From Pseudomonas sp. Ant30-3 (lineage in GTDB: Bacteria; Pseudomonadota; Gammaproteobacteria; Pseudomonadales; Pseudomonadaceae), in contig NZ_JMCL01000009.1 of NCBI RefSeq assembly GCF_000690905.1, positions 1 through 64,000 on the forward strand: DNA of 64,000 nucleotides. The letters are read 5' to 3'. This document shows positions 40,017-50,179 of this stretch, piece by piece. A model generated the notes under the pieces. That model was not told the DNA's origin and did no database searches. It was given only the letters and a program-made list of their open reading frames with translations. A program made the translations under genes and the position numbers. Within the stretch, counting starts at the first letter, position 1. Every line of letters starts with the position of its first letter.

Positions 40017-41243
40017 ATGACCGACAGCTTCGTCACTCAGTGCCCGCATTGCCAAACCAGCTTCCGCGTCAACCATGCTCAACTGAGCGTGGCCCGCGGA
40101 GTGGTTCGTTGCGGCTCGTGCCTGCAGGTATTCAATGCCGCCAAGCAATTGCTTGAGCAGGCCGGCAAAGAGGTGACCGCACCGGTTGCTCCGGCTATCG
40201 TCGAAGCTCCGGAGCCCCGCGCCATCAGCCAGAAACAATGGTCGGCGACCGAGCTTGATCTGGATACGCTGGATCTGGACGAAGAACTCGCGCGACTCGA
40301 GCAGCGGGAAAGCCAGCCGAGCACCGAGTTCGTCCGTCAGCGGGAAGACAGTTTGAGCGCGCGCCGGGATAACACCGGGCACGAAGAAGAGCCATGGTCC
40401 GACAGCCTGTTCAGCGAATCAGCCGCCGATCGAGCCGAGGCCGCCGACGTCAGTGAATCCGCGTCACCGCTGATCGAGACCGGCATTCTTGCGCGCACCG
40501 AGCCATCGTTGTCGCTTGTACCGGTGGAACTGGACGACGAGCCTCAGCCGCCGCAGCTGCGCCTGAACGATCCGCTTGATGCCCCGCTTCATCACGAACG
40601 CTTGTCGGCGTCTGCCGCCAGCGACGATTTCGACGACGACTTGCCTTCAATCGCGCCCCTGCGCAAGCGCCATGAACGCAGCGAATCGACCGAGCGAGTC
40701 GAGGCCCTGCAAGACCTGACCGACGACCCGCTGCAACTGGACTGGCAAAAGCGCCGCTCGCCCTGGGGCCGCCGGGTGTTCTGGTTGGTGCTGACCCTTG
40801 TGGGTGCAGGCGCACTCGTCGGCCAGTACATCGCCTATCACTTTGACGAAATGGCCCGCCAGGACCAGTACCGCCCGTGGTTCCAGCAAGTGTGTCCGCT
40901 GATCGGCTGCACCGTGCCATCCAAGGTCGACATCGCCAAAGTCAAAAGCAGCAACCTGGTGGTGCGCAGCCATCCCGAGTTCAACGGTGCACTGGTGGTA
41001 GACGCGATCATCTACAACCGCGCGCCCTTTTCCCAGCCGTTCCCGCTGCTGGAGCTGCGCTTCGCTGACCTTAATGGTCACCTGATCGCCAGCCGTCGCT
41101 TCAAACCTGGCGAGTACCTTGGCGGCGACCTCGAAGGCATGGCGGAAATGCCGCCGCAAACGCCTATCCACATCGCGCTGGACATTCTCGATCCAGGTGC
41201 CAAAGCAGTGAATTACAGCCTGAGCTTTCATTCGCCCGAGTAA
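40017..41243 (+). CDS. DUF3426 zinc-ribbon membrane protein
   Basis: A 408-residue protein. The N-terminal MJ0042-type zinc ribbon has CPHC (C9, C12) and CGSC (C32, C35). A long acidic low-complexity region follows (about 60-235), then one transmembrane helix (FWLVLTLVGAGALVGQYIA, about 257-275), and a C-terminal beta-rich DUF3426 domain probably in the periplasm. Function unknown. It is 30 bp after prmA and conserved at this position in pseudomonads, so probably cotranscribed. Confidence 0.92.
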   Translation: MTDSFVTQCPHCQTSFRVNHAQLSVARGVVRCGSCLQVFNAAKQLLEQAGKEVTAPVAPAIVEAPEPRAISQKQWSATELDLDTLDLDEELARLEQRESQPSTEFVRQREDSLSARRDNTGHEEEPWSDSLFSESAADRAEAADVSESASPLIETGILARTEPSLSLVPVELDDEPQPPQLRLNDPLDAPLHHERLSASAASDDFDDDLPSIAPLRKRHERSESTERVEALQDLTDDPLQLDWQKRRSPWGRRVFWLVLTLVGAGALVGQYIAYHFDEMARQDQYRPWFQQVCPLIGCTVPSKVDIAKVKSSNLVVRSHPEFNGALVVDAIIYNRAPFSQPFPLLELRFADLNGHLIASRRFKPGEYLGGDLEGMAEMPPQTPIHIALDILDPGAKAVNYSLSFHSPE

Positions 41244-41428
41244 AGCCATTCAGCGTTACGGCTTTGGCGGCATATTTCTGACTGCGACCGCTCATACCAA
41301 ACCGCTGGCGATAACAAAATAACTGTTCAGATTTTGTTCAATTCAGCCTTTATCCAGTCATCGAGAGCGGGTATCATGCCCACCCTTTTTCGAACTCTAA
41401 TGATCCGGCCCCACAACAGGGAAGTCCT

Positions 41429-42439
41429 ATGTCGGCGGTACGCATCGGTCCATACACATTACACAACGGCTTGATTCTCGCCCCTATGGCGGGCGTCACC
41501 GACCAACCCTTTCGTCAGCTCTGCAAGCGACTGGGCGCAGGGTTGGTAGTTTCGGAAATGGTCACCAGCGACATGAGTCTGTGGAACACCCGCAAGTCGC
41601 GGATGCGCATGATCCACGAAGGTGATCCCGAGCCACGCTCGGTACAGATCGCCGGTGGCGATGCGCAGATGCTGGCGGATGCCGCACGAGCCAACGTCGA
41701 GCTGGGCGCACAGATTATTGATATCAACATGGGCTGTCCGGCGAAGAAGGTCTGCAACAAGGCTGCCGGTTCCGCACTGTTGAAAGACGAAGCACTGGTC
41801 ACCGAGATCCTGCAGGCCGTGGTGGCGGCGGTCGATGTGCCGGTCACTTTGAAGATTCGCACCGGCTGGGACCGGGACAACAAGAACGGTCTGACGGTGG
41901 CGAAGATCGCCGAGCAAGCCGGGATCGCGGCGTTGGCGGTTCATGGCCGCACCCGCGCCGACCTGTACACAGGTGAAGCCGAGTACGACACCATCGCCGC
42001 GATCAAGCAGGCGGTGTCGATGCCGGTGTTCGCCAATGGCGATATCGATTCGCCCGAGAAAGCCCGGTACGTGCTCGATGCGACCGGTGCCGACGGGCTG
42101 TTGATAGGCCGGGCTGCCCAGGGGCGGCCGTGGATTTTTCGTGAGATCGAGCATTTCCTGGCCACCGGAGAAAAACTTCCGGCGCTGGAACTGATCGAGG
42201 TGGAACGCATTCTGCTAGAGCATCTGGCCGCACTGCACGCTTTCTATGGCGATGTGATGGGTGTCCGTATCGCTCGCAAGCATGTGGGCTGGTATCTCGC
42301 AACCTTGCCGGGCGCCAGGGAGTTTCGCGCCCACTTCAATCGTTTGGAAGATACGGAAGCACAATGCGCCAACGTTCAGGGCTTCTTCGCCGAACGTTAC
42401 AAGAGCCTGGCAGGGGACGGAGAAGGGGTGGCCGCATGA
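41429..42439 (+). CDS. dusB: tRNA-dihydrouridine synthase DusB
   Basis: A 336-residue FMN-dependent TIM-barrel enzyme that reduces uridine in tRNA. Motifs: [13 protein letters not shown] (FMN site), the active-site cysteine C103 in [27 protein letters not shown], and ANGDIDS. It overlaps fis by four bases (ATGA). This dusB-fis operon is conserved from E. coli to Pseudomonas, and Fis commonly controls it. Confidence 0.96.
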   Translation: MSAVRIGPYTLHNGLILAPMAGVTDQPFRQLCKRLGAGLVVSEMVTSDMSLWNTRKSRMRMIHEGDPEPRSVQIAGGDAQMLADAARANVELGAQIIDINMGCPAKKVCNKAAGSALLKDEALVTEILQAVVAAVDVPVTLKIRTGWDRDNKNGLTVAKIAEQAGIAALAVHGRTRADLYTGEAEYDTIAAIKQAVSMPVFANGDIDSPEKARYVLDATGADGLLIGRAAQGRPWIFREIEHFLATGEKLPALELIEVERILLEHLAALHAFYGDVMGVRIARKHVGWYLATLPGAREFRAHFNRLEDTEAQCANVQGFFAERYKSLAGDGEGVAA

Positions 42440-42756
42440 CGATGATGACCGAGACTTTAGTGAGTGGAACAACACCCGTGAGCGACAACGTGAATTTGAA
42501 ACAGCACCTCAATACGCCGAGCGAAGAAGGTCAGACCCTTCGCGGGAGTGTCGAGAAGGCGCTGCACAATTATTTCGCCCACCTTGAGGGCGCTGCCGTC
42601 ACGGATGTGTACAACCTGGTGCTCTCCGAAGTCGAGGCTCCGTTGCTCGAGTGCGTGATGAACTACGTCAAGGGCAACCAGACCAAGGCCAGCGAGCTGC
42701 TCGGACTCAACCGGGGCACGCTGCGCAAGAAACTCAAGCAGTACGATTTGCTGTAA
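42436..42756 (+). CDS. fis: Fis nucleoid-associated DNA-binding protein
   Basis: A 106-residue homodimeric DNA-bending protein. The N-terminal extension (1-30) is typical of pseudomonads. The core follows with [13 protein letters not shown] and the C-terminal helix-turn-helix [22 protein letters not shown]. The start at 42436 (ATGA overlap with dusB) gives nearly the PAO1 length; an ATG two codons later is possible. A terminator follows at 42774. Confidence 0.96.
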   Translation: MTMMTETLVSGTTPVSDNVNLKQHLNTPSEEGQTLRGSVEKALHNYFAHLEGAAVTDVYNLVLSEVEAPLLECVMNYVKGNQTKASELLGLNRGTLRKKLKQYDLL

Positions 42757-42773
42757 GCATTCAATCAAACCAG

Positions 42774-42806
42774 AAAGGCGCCCGCGTAAAACCGGTCGCC
42801 TTTTTT
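42774..42806 (+). terminator. Rho-independent terminator of dusB-fis
   Basis: AAAGGCG/CGCCTTT stem (42774-42780 and 42797-42803), with further partial pairing of CCCG and CCGG inside, ending in six T. It lies 17 bases after the fis stop. Confidence 0.87.
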
Positions 42807-42838
42807 GCTGACTCCTTTGCTTTTTGATGGAAATTGAA

Positions 42839-44446
42839 ATGACCGACCAGACTACCCGCCTGCCGATCCGCCGCGCCTTGATCAGCGTTTCCGACAAGAC
42901 CGGGATCCTCGAGTTTGCCCAGGCGCTTGAAGCGCTGGGCGTCGAGATCCTCTCCACCGGCGGAACGTTCAAGCTGCTGCGCGACAACGGTGTTGCCGCA
43001 GTGGAAGTCGCCGATTACACCGGTTTCGCGGAAATGATGGACGGTCGGGTGAAAACCCTGCACCCGAAAATTCACGGTGGGATCCTCGGTCGTCGCGGTA
43101 TCGACGACGCCATCATGAACGAGCATGGCATCAAGCCGATCGATCTGGTCGCGGTCAACCTGTACCCGTTTGAAGCAACGATCTCCAAACCAGGTTGCGA
43201 CCTGCCGACTGCGATCGAGAACATCGATATTGGCGGCCCGACCATGGTTCGTTCAGCCGCCAAGAACCATAAAGACGTGGCCATCGTGGTCAACGCCAGC
43301 GACTACGCCAGCGTCCTCGAAGGCCTCAAGGCCGGTGGCCTGACTTACGCCCAGCGCTTCGACCTGATGCTCAAGGCGTTCGAGCACACCGCCGCCTACG
43401 ACGGCATGATCGCCAATTACATGGGCACCGTGAACCAGGCGGCTGACACACTCAGCACCGAAGGTCGCAGCGAATTCCCGCGCACGTTCAACAGCCAGTT
43501 CGTCAAGGCTCAGGAAATGCGCTACGGCGAGAACCCGCACCAGAGCGCGGCGTTCTACGTTGAAGCCAAACCTGCCGAAGTCGGCATCGCCACCGCGACC
43601 CAGCTGCAAGGCAAAGAGCTGTCGTACAACAACGTGGCCGACACCGACGCCGCGCTGGAATGCGTGAAAAGCTTCGTCAAACCCGCCTGCGTGATCGTCA
43701 AGCACGCCAACCCGTGCGGCGTGGCCGTGAGCCCGGACGCCGAAGGCGGCATTCGTCAGGCTTACGAACTGGCTTACGCAACCGACACCGAATCGGCGTT
43801 CGGCGGCATTATCGCTTTCAACCGCGAACTGGATGCCGAGACGGCCAAAGCCATCGTCGAGCGTCAGTTCGTCGAAGTGATCATCGCGCCAAGCGTCAGC
43901 GCCGAAGCCCGCGCGATTGTCGCGGCCAAGGCCAACGTGCGCCTGCTGGCGTGCGGCGAATGGTCGGCTGACCGTGCCGCCGCCTGGGACTACAAACGCG
44001 TCAACGGGGGCCTGCTGGTGCAGAGCCGCGACATCGGCATGATCAGCGCTGATGACCTGAAAGTGGTGACCAAGCGCGCCCCGACCGAACAGGAAATCCA
44101 CGACCTGATCTTCGCCTGGAAAGTCGCCAAGTACGTCAAATCCAACGCGATTGTTTACGCCAAAAACCGCCAGACCATCGGTGTCGGCGCGGGCCAGATG
44201 AGCCGCGTGAACTCGGCGCGCATTGCTGCGATCAAGGCTGAACACGCCGGCTTGCAGGTCGCCGGTTCGGTGATGGCTTCCGATGCGTTCTTCCCGTTCC
44301 GGGATGGCCTGGACAATGCGGCCAAGGTTGGCATCACTGCGGTGATCCAGCCAGGCGGCTCGATGCGTGACAACGAAGTGATTGCCGCGGCTGACGAGGC
44401 TGGCATCGCCATGGTCTTCACCGGCATGCGCCACTTCCGTCACTAA
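42839..44446 (+). CDS. purH: Bifunctional AICAR transformylase/IMP cyclohydrolase PurH
   Basis: A 535-residue enzyme for the last two steps of IMP synthesis. The N-terminal cyclohydrolase (MGS-like) domain has [20 protein letters not shown] and [13 protein letters not shown]. The C-terminal transformylase domain has KHANPCG and [10 protein letters not shown]. The ATG at 42839 is chosen because [14 protein letters not shown] matches the family start; another in-frame ATG lies five codons upstream. purD follows after 180 bp containing a long hairpin repeat. Confidence 0.97.
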   Translation: MTDQTTRLPIRRALISVSDKTGILEFAQALEALGVEILSTGGTFKLLRDNGVAAVEVADYTGFAEMMDGRVKTLHPKIHGGILGRRGIDDAIMNEHGIKPIDLVAVNLYPFEATISKPGCDLPTAIENIDIGGPTMVRSAAKNHKDVAIVVNASDYASVLEGLKAGGLTYAQRFDLMLKAFEHTAAYDGMIANYMGTVNQAADTLSTEGRSEFPRTFNSQFVKAQEMRYGENPHQSAAFYVEAKPAEVGIATATQLQGKELSYNNVADTDAALECVKSFVKPACVIVKHANPCGVAVSPDAEGGIRQAYELAYATDTESAFGGIIAFNRELDAETAKAIVERQFVEVIIAPSVSAEARAIVAAKANVRLLACGEWSADRAAAWDYKRVNGGLLVQSRDIGMISADDLKVVTKRAPTEQEIHDLIFAWKVAKYVKSNAIVYAKNRQTIGVGAGQMSRVNSARIAAIKAEHAGLQVAGSVMASDAFFPFRDGLDNAAKVGITAVIQPGGSMRDNEVIAAADEAGIAMVFTGMRHFRH

Positions 44447-44461
44447 CAGAAACGCGGTCGG

Positions 44462-44574
44462 TGTAGCAGCTGCCGTCAAGCTGCGTCCGGCCGCGAAGCG
44501 GTCGTAATCGTTTTCTCGCCGGAAGGTCGTTCCGACCTTAACGCAGCCTTCGGCAGCTGCTACAGGGGTTGCTC
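44462..44574. repeat. Long inverted repeat between purH and purD
   Basis: Arms TGTAGCAGCTGCCGTCAAGC... and complement ...CGGCAGCTGCTACA (about 24 bases) with further inner complementarity (GGTCGT...). A degenerate relative lies at about 30520-30570. It separates two genes of the same pathway and may adjust how much purH transcript reaches purD. Confidence 0.82.
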
Positions 44575-44626
44575 CGTTCGCGGGTGCCAGCCCTACACAG
44601 AATTAGCGTCATCCGAGGTTTTTTAA

Positions 44627-45922
44627 ATGAATGTTTTGATCATTGGCAGCGGTGGCCGTGAACACGCCCTGGCCTGGAAAGTGGCTCAGGATCCGCGCGT
44701 GCAAAAAGTATTTGTCGCGCCGGGCAACGCCGGCACCGCCATCGAAGCCAAATGCGAAAACGTCGACATTGACGTGCTGGCACTCGAGCAGCTGGCTGAC
44801 TTCGCCGAAAAGAATGTCTCCCTGACCATCGTCGGTCCGGAAGTGCCTCTGGTGGCTGGCGTTGTCGATCTGTTCCGCGCCCGCGGTCTCGACTGCTTCG
44901 GTCCGACCGCCGGTGCCGCTCAGCTGGAAGGCTCGAAAGCGTTCACCAAGGACTTCCTCGCGCGCCACAAGATCCCGACCGCCGATTACCAGAACTTCAC
45001 CGAGATCGAGCCAGCCCTGGCTTATCTGCGTGAAAAAGGCGCGCCGATCGTGATCAAGGCTGATGGCCTGGCCGCTGGCAAAGGCGTGATCGTAGCCATG
45101 ACCCTGGCCGAAGCCGAAGACGCGGTGCGCGACATGCTCGCGGGTAACGCGTTTGGCGATGCCGGTTCGCGCGTTGTCATCGAAGAATTCCTGGACGGCG
45201 AAGAAGCCAGCTTCATCGTCATGGTCGACGGCAAAAACGTATTGCCGATGGCCACCAGCCAGGATCACAAACGCGTCGGCGACGGCGACACCGGCCCGAA
45301 CACCGGCGGCATGGGCGCTTACTCTCCAGCGCCAGTGGTGACCAGTGAAGTACACCAGCGTGTCATGGACCTCGTCATCTGGCCAACCGTGCGCGGCATG
45401 GCCGAGGAAGGCAATGTCTACACCGGTTTCCTCTACGCCGGCTTGATGATCGACAAAGCTGGTAACCCAAAAGTCATCGAATTCAACTGCCGTTTCGGCG
45501 ACCCCGAGACACAACCGGTTATGCTGCGCCTGCAGTCGAGCCTTGTGCTGTTGGTCGAGGCTGCGCTGGCTCAGGCTTTGGACAAGATCGAAGCACAATG
45601 GGATCCGCGCCCTAGCGTCGGCATTGTGCTGGCTGCTGGCGGGTATCCTGGCGATTACGCCAAGGGCACCGCGATCAGCGGCCTGAATGCGGCCGCCGCG
45701 CTGGAAGGTAAAGTCTTCCACGCCGGCACGGCACTCAAGGATGGCGAAGTGGTGACGGCCGGCGGTCGGGTTTTGTGCGCTACAGCCATGGGTGCGAGCG
45801 TTGATGCCGCCCAGCAGCAAGCGTACCGACTGGCAGCTCAAATCGATTGGCAGGGCTGTTTCTATCGCAAGGACATTGGCTACCGCGCCATTGCCCGCGA
45901 GCGTGGCGAAAATCTGGAATAA
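44627..45922 (+). CDS. purD: Phosphoribosylamine-glycine ligase (GAR synthetase) PurD
   Basis: A 431-residue ATP-grasp ligase for the second step of purine synthesis. Motifs: GSGGREHALAWK at the N-terminus, GPEVPLVAGVVD, the ATP loop KADGLAAGKGVIV, HKRVGDGDTGPNTGGMGAY, and EFNCRFGDPETQ. Full length. retS follows 99 bp later on the same strand. Confidence 0.97.
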   Translation: MNVLIIGSGGREHALAWKVAQDPRVQKVFVAPGNAGTAIEAKCENVDIDVLALEQLADFAEKNVSLTIVGPEVPLVAGVVDLFRARGLDCFGPTAGAAQLEGSKAFTKDFLARHKIPTADYQNFTEIEPALAYLREKGAPIVIKADGLAAGKGVIVAMTLAEAEDAVRDMLAGNAFGDAGSRVVIEEFLDGEEASFIVMVDGKNVLPMATSQDHKRVGDGDTGPNTGGMGAYSPAPVVTSEVHQRVMDLVIWPTVRGMAEEGNVYTGFLYAGLMIDKAGNPKVIEFNCRFGDPETQPVMLRLQSSLVLLVEAALAQALDKIEAQWDPRPSVGIVLAAGGYPGDYAKGTAISGLNAAAALEGKVFHAGTALKDGEVVTAGGRVLCATAMGASVDAAQQQAYRLAAQIDWQGCFYRKDIGYRAIARERGENLE

Positions 45923-46021
45923 TCGACCCATTCGGTCGGGCAAGGGCGTTCAGCCCTTGCCGGACTATTCCGGCGCCGCGCATAGTTATATTCTGGCATC
46001 AACCTACGAAGGGATTTCGCC

Positions 46022-48799
46022 GTGCGCTGGCTCAGGATTGCCATAGGTTTCACTGTCACGCTGCTGACAATGCTCTGCACGTTATCGGCACAGGCCGAGC
46101 AGGGCAGCGCTTGGGCGGTTTTGCTCGACGAGCAGGGCGACCTGCAACTCAGCGACGTCCGTTCCGCTCGCTTCATCAATCAATTCAGCCCCATTGAACT
46201 CGAACGCCTCACCGCCGCCGAGCCCGACGGGGCATTGTGGCTTCGGTTCCGGCTCGCCCCCGGCAAGCACGAGCAAGTGTTGAAGATCTTCGCGCCCGAT
46301 CTGGCGCACCTCAACCTGTTTGTCCTGGACGGCGACAGGCTGATCCAGCAAATCAATTCCAGTGCCGATCAGCCTCAGGCCGAACGCCCCCTGCCCAGCA
46401 GCGATTACCTGCTACCGCTGCCGCAGGCTGACAAACCTCTGGAGATCTATCTGCGCCTGGTGTCCCAGCATCAGATGCGGCCTTACATCACATTGCAGTC
46501 AGCCATCACCACAGCCGCCAATCAGACCCAGACGCTGATCTTCGGTCTGTTGTTCGGCTGTCTCGGCATGCTGATCCTGCACAACCTCATCCGGTATGCC
46601 TACACACGCTCGCGCAGCAGCCTCTGGCTGTCAGGTTGCGAGACACTGCTGATGATCAGCATGGTGCTGCTGCTGAACATTCTCGGGCCATGGCTACCCG
46701 ACTGGCACACCCAGCAAACACCGGGCGCCTACATTGCCCTGCTCATGACCGCTCCGTGCGGACTGATGTTCGCTTACCGCTTCTTCGCCCCGCTCGGGCC
46801 ACACCCGCTGAACCGACTGCTGATGGGCGATATCCTCTTTATTGTTGCCTGCGGCCTGTTGCTGTTGTTCGTCAACACGCTACCGCTGAACATCATCACC
46901 TACGCACTGGTCGCGCTAGCAGGCCTGACGATGTTGTTCGTCAGCGCCTGGCACTGGCAAAAAGGCTATCGTCCGGCGCGGTTCTTCGTCGCGGCCATGG
47001 TGGTGTTCAACCTCGGCACGTTGATCATCCTTCCGGCCCTGCTCGGGCTGACACTGGTCGAGCCGCAGGGCTTGATCGCCGCCCTGCTGGCGTTCATCTG
47101 CGTCAGTGGCCTGTTGATGAGCGTCGCGCTCAGCGAACGCCAGCGCAGCATCACCGAAGACCTGTTCAGCGTCAGTCGCGACCTGGCGGCCAGCAATGCC
47201 GAGATCAATGCCAAAGCCGAATTCCTGGCGAAAATCAGTCACGAAATCCGCACGCCCATGAATGGCGTGCTGGGCATGACCGAATTGCTGCTGGGAACGC
47301 CGCTCTCGGTCAAGCAACGTGACTACGTACAGACCATCCACAGTGCCGGCAATGAACTGCTGACTTTGATCAACGAGATCCTCGACATCTCCAAACTGGA
47401 ATCCGGGCAGATCGAGCTGGATGATGTGCAGTTCGATCTCAATGCCCTGATCGAAGACTGCCTGAGTATTTTTCGCGCCAAAGCCGAGCAGCAAAACGTC
47501 GAGCTGATCAGTTTTATCCAGCCGCAGGTCCCACGGGTCATCAGTGGCGATCCGACCCGCTTGCGTCAAACCCTGCTGAGTCTGCTGGAAAATGCCCTGA
47601 AGAAAACCGATGAAGGCGAAATCCTGATCGTTGTAGCGCTGGACGACCGCAGCGCGAAACCGCGCCTGCGCATTGCCGTACAGGACAGCGGCGAAACAAT
47701 GGAAGCCGAAGAGCGCGACGCGTTGATGCACGCCGAACTTCACAGCAAGAACTTCCTCTCGGCCAATCGCCTGGGGGGCAACCTGGGACTTGTGATCGCC
47801 CGGCAACTGATTCGTCTGATGCACGGGGAATTTGGCATCAAGAGTGGTGCCGGTCAGGGCAGCACCTTGTGGCTCACGCTCCCTCTGGACCCGGATCGCC
47901 TCGAACACCCGACGTCCGATCTCGATGGCCCGTTACAAGGCGCGCGAGTGCTGGTCGTGGATGACAACGACACCTGCCGCAAAGTCCTGGTGCAGCAATG
48001 CACCGCCTGGGGCCTGAATGTCAGTGCCGTAGCCTCTGGCAAGGAAGCGCTGGCACTGCTGCGTACCAAGGCCCACCTGCGCGATTACTTCGACATCGTG
48101 CTGCTGGACCAGAACATGCCCGGCATGACCGGTATGCAACTGGCGGCCAAGATCAAGGAAGACCCGAGCCTCAATCACGACATTCTGCTGATCATGCTGA
48201 CCGGCATCAGTAACGCCCCCAGCAAGATCATCGCGCGCAATTCCGGGATCAAGCGCATCCTCGCCAAACCGGTGGCTGGCTATACCCTCAAAACGACGCT
48301 GGCGGACGAACTTACGCAGCGCAACAAAGGCCTCGCGGTTGCGCCCCAGCCGGCGGGCGGCATGCCGTTGCCGGTCAAGGTCCCCAGCGATTTCCGCATT
48401 CTGGTGGCCGAAGACAACAGCATTTCGACGAAGGTGATTCGCGGCATGCTCGGCAAGCTCAATCTGCAACCCGATACCGCGAGTAACGGCGAAGAAGCTC
48501 TAAAGGCGATGAAAGCCCAACGTTACGACCTGGTGTTGATGGATTGTGAAATGCCGATTCTGGATGGCTTCTCGGCTACCCAGCAATTGCGTGCCTGGGA
48601 GGTTTGCAACCAGCGGATTCGCACCCCGGTGGTGGCGTTGACCGCGCACATTCTTACCGAACACAAGGAACGCGCGCGTCAGGCTGGAATGGACGGCCAT
48701 ATGGCGAAACCGGTCGAACTGTCGCAGCTGCGCGAATTGATTGAACACTGGGTTGCACAACGCGATCAGCAGAACCGCACAACGGTGCAGACGTCCTGA
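46022..48799 (+). CDS. retS: Hybrid sensor kinase RetS
   Basis: A 925-residue hybrid sensor, starting with GTG. Signal sequence, periplasmic 7TMR-DISMED2 domain (about 30-170), seven-helix 7TMR-DISM membrane domain (about 175-375), then the kinase with H407 in ISHEIRTPMNG. Two receiver domains follow, with D696 (LLDQNMP) and D841 (LMDCEMP). The ATP-lid G1 box is degenerate (VQDSGETME instead of DXGXG). This fits the known role of RetS: it blocks GacS rather than acting as an ordinary kinase, so it controls Gac/Rsm-dependent biofilm, secretion and toxin genes. Syntenic with PA4856. Confidence 0.96.
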   Translation: MRWLRIAIGFTVTLLTMLCTLSAQAEQGSAWAVLLDEQGDLQLSDVRSARFINQFSPIELERLTAAEPDGALWLRFRLAPGKHEQVLKIFAPDLAHLNLFVLDGDRLIQQINSSADQPQAERPLPSSDYLLPLPQADKPLEIYLRLVSQHQMRPYITLQSAITTAANQTQTLIFGLLFGCLGMLILHNLIRYAYTRSRSSLWLSGCETLLMISMVLLLNILGPWLPDWHTQQTPGAYIALLMTAPCGLMFAYRFFAPLGPHPLNRLLMGDILFIVACGLLLLFVNTLPLNIITYALVALAGLTMLFVSAWHWQKGYRPARFFVAAMVVFNLGTLIILPALLGLTLVEPQGLIAALLAFICVSGLLMSVALSERQRSITEDLFSVSRDLAASNAEINAKAEFLAKISHEIRTPMNGVLGMTELLLGTPLSVKQRDYVQTIHSAGNELLTLINEILDISKLESGQIELDDVQFDLNALIEDCLSIFRAKAEQQNVELISFIQPQVPRVISGDPTRLRQTLLSLLENALKKTDEGEILIVVALDDRSAKPRLRIAVQDSGETMEAEERDALMHAELHSKNFLSANRLGGNLGLVIARQLIRLMHGEFGIKSGAGQGSTLWLTLPLDPDRLEHPTSDLDGPLQGARVLVVDDNDTCRKVLVQQCTAWGLNVSAVASGKEALALLRTKAHLRDYFDIVLLDQNMPGMTGMQLAAKIKEDPSLNHDILLIMLTGISNAPSKIIARNSGIKRILAKPVAGYTLKTTLADELTQRNKGLAVAPQPAGGMPLPVKVPSDFRILVAEDNSISTKVIRGMLGKLNLQPDTASNGEEALKAMKAQRYDLVLMDCEMPILDGFSATQQLRAWEVCNQRIRTPVVALTAHILTEHKERARQAGMDGHMAKPVELSQLRELIEHWVAQRDQQNRTTVQTS

Positions 48800-48860
48800 C
48801 CGACAGACCTGGCGGCGCCTGATAGACTCCCCTTCGACTTCCTCCCAGTGAGCCTGCCCC

Positions 48861-49457
48861 ATGCTGCACGTGTTGTTCAGCGTTTACCTGAAGATGCTGG
48901 TGCTCTACAGCCCGTTCTTCGTCCTCTCCTGCTTCATCAGTCTGACTCGCGGTTATTCGCGCAAGGAACAACGTCGACTGGCCTGGAAGGTGGCGATCGC
49001 CACATTGGTTTCCAGCGTCTTGCTGTATTTGTTCGGGCGAGTGATTTTCAGCGTCTTCGGCATCACCGTGGATGCGTTCCGCATCGGTGCCGGCAGCGTG
49101 CTGTTCATCTCGGCGCTGGGCATGGCTCAAGGCAAGTCAGCGGTACAGACTGACAACGTGCAACAGGACGTGACCATCGTTCCGCTGACCATTCCCCTGA
49201 CCGTCGGCCCCGGCACCATCGGCGCCTTGCTGGTGATGGGCGTGAGCCAGCCGCACTGGGACGACAAACTCACGGCCATTCTTGGTATTGCCCTGGCCAG
49301 TTTCACGGTGGGCGTGGTGCTCTACCTGTCGAACCGCATCGAACGGATTCTCGGCGATCAGGGCCTGCAAATTGTCAGCCGTTTGATGGGTTTGTTTGTG
49401 TGCGCCCTGGCTGCGCAGATTATCTTCACCGGGATAAAGGGATATCTGATCTCTTGA
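48861..49457 (+). CDS. MarC-family integral membrane protein
   Basis: A 198-residue inner-membrane protein with about six hydrophobic helices. It has the MarC/UPF0056 pattern: PFFVLSCFISLTRGYSRKEQRRLAWKVA near the N-terminus, then FRIGAGSVLFISALGM and TIPLTVGPGTIGALLVMG. The PLTVGPG motif is the family hallmark. Function uncertain despite the historical multiple-antibiotic-resistance name. It is the last gene of the PAO1-syntenic block (PA4857) and converges with a gene of unknown function 18 bp away. Confidence 0.92.
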   Translation: MLHVLFSVYLKMLVLYSPFFVLSCFISLTRGYSRKEQRRLAWKVAIATLVSSVLLYLFGRVIFSVFGITVDAFRIGAGSVLFISALGMAQGKSAVQTDNVQQDVTIVPLTIPLTVGPGTIGALLVMGVSQPHWDDKLTAILGIALASFTVGVVLYLSNRIERILGDQGLQIVSRLMGLFVCALAAQIIFTGIKGYLIS

Positions 49458-49475
49458 TCCATTGTGAATTGCACG

Positions 49476-50123
49476 TCAGGTCAACCTGATGATGCGTTCT
49501 TGTCGCTGGCAACCTAATAACGAAACGACGGTTTCACGCGACAGGTCATAATCCTCGGTCTCCATCAGCGCCCTGTAACCTCTGATCGATACATTGCCAA
49601 TGACATTTTCGGCAGCGAAGCGATGGCTCAAGACAGGGCCACTGAACTTCTCATCGAATTTGAAGCAGATCACGACAGCGGCAATCGAAACGCCTGGCGT
49701 GATCACTGCACATTTCAAGCGTACCGTTTGTTGAGTCTGACCATTGGGAGTGTCAAGCAACTCACTTTGCAGTAACGCTGATGCGTCCAAAGACAACGCT
49801 TCCAGGCTGGCTTGCAGGGCTTCTGGCGAGGTAAGTGCCAGTTGGCCGAGTAGCGGCGCAATCATTTCACACAGGCTGAAGCGGCCTGAACGAGGAGGCG
49901 GTACGTCGATGCAAGGTTCACTCCATACCAAACCACCCAGCGTCCGGACTGCCCCTGTGTTGGCGTTCATCCAACGTTCAAAGTTCGCAAACGCAGGAAC
50001 CTTCCCGCTCGCCACAGCCTGGCAATAAAGCAAAGCATCCAGACCGTCCTGTACTTCACCAACGGACAATTCGTCCGATACGAGAACAACAGCACCCGCG
50101 CAAATATAATTTACGTAATTCAA
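49476..50123 (-). CDS. Protein of unknown function, member 1 of a local three-gene family
   Basis: A 215-residue soluble protein with no signal peptide or membrane helix. I take the TTG at 50123 as start: AAGGAG lies seven bases upstream and no ATG fits. Its second half (about 130-215) aligns by eye with the neighbour at 50180-51001: NVSIRGYRALM against NVSIYNSAARM, and ETEDYDLSRETVVSLL against DEEDYSMVEPLIVKAL. The middle (DALLYCQAVAS, FANFERWMN) also corresponds. It is transcribed behind that neighbour but separated by a terminator-like hairpin, so it may be expressed less. Not a family I recognise. Confidence 0.75.
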   Translation of the reverse strand: MNYVNYICAGAVVLVSDELSVGEVQDGLDALLYCQAVASGKVPAFANFERWMNANTGAVRTLGGLVWSEPCIDVPPPRSGRFSLCEMIAPLLGQLALTSPEALQASLEALSLDASALLQSELLDTPNGQTQQTVRLKCAVITPGVSIAAVVICFKFDEKFSGPVLSHRFAAENVIGNVSIRGYRALMETEDYDLSRETVVSLLGCQRQERIIRLT

Positions 50124-50149
50124 GACGCACTCCTTTGCAGTTTAACGTT

Positions 50150-50173
50150 AAAACCTGAGGCTTTCGCCTCAGG
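50150..50173 (-). terminator. Terminator-like hairpin between two paralogous genes
   Basis: Perfect eight-bp stem GCCTCAGG/CCTGAGGC with loop GAAA (minus strand; arms 50154-50161 and 50166-50173) followed by TTTT. It lies seven bases after the stop of the 273-residue gene and before the ribosome site of the 215-residue gene. TTTAACGTTAAA, a 12-bp palindrome, follows at about 50140-50151. Confidence 0.82.
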
Positions 50174-50179
50174 CTCTAC

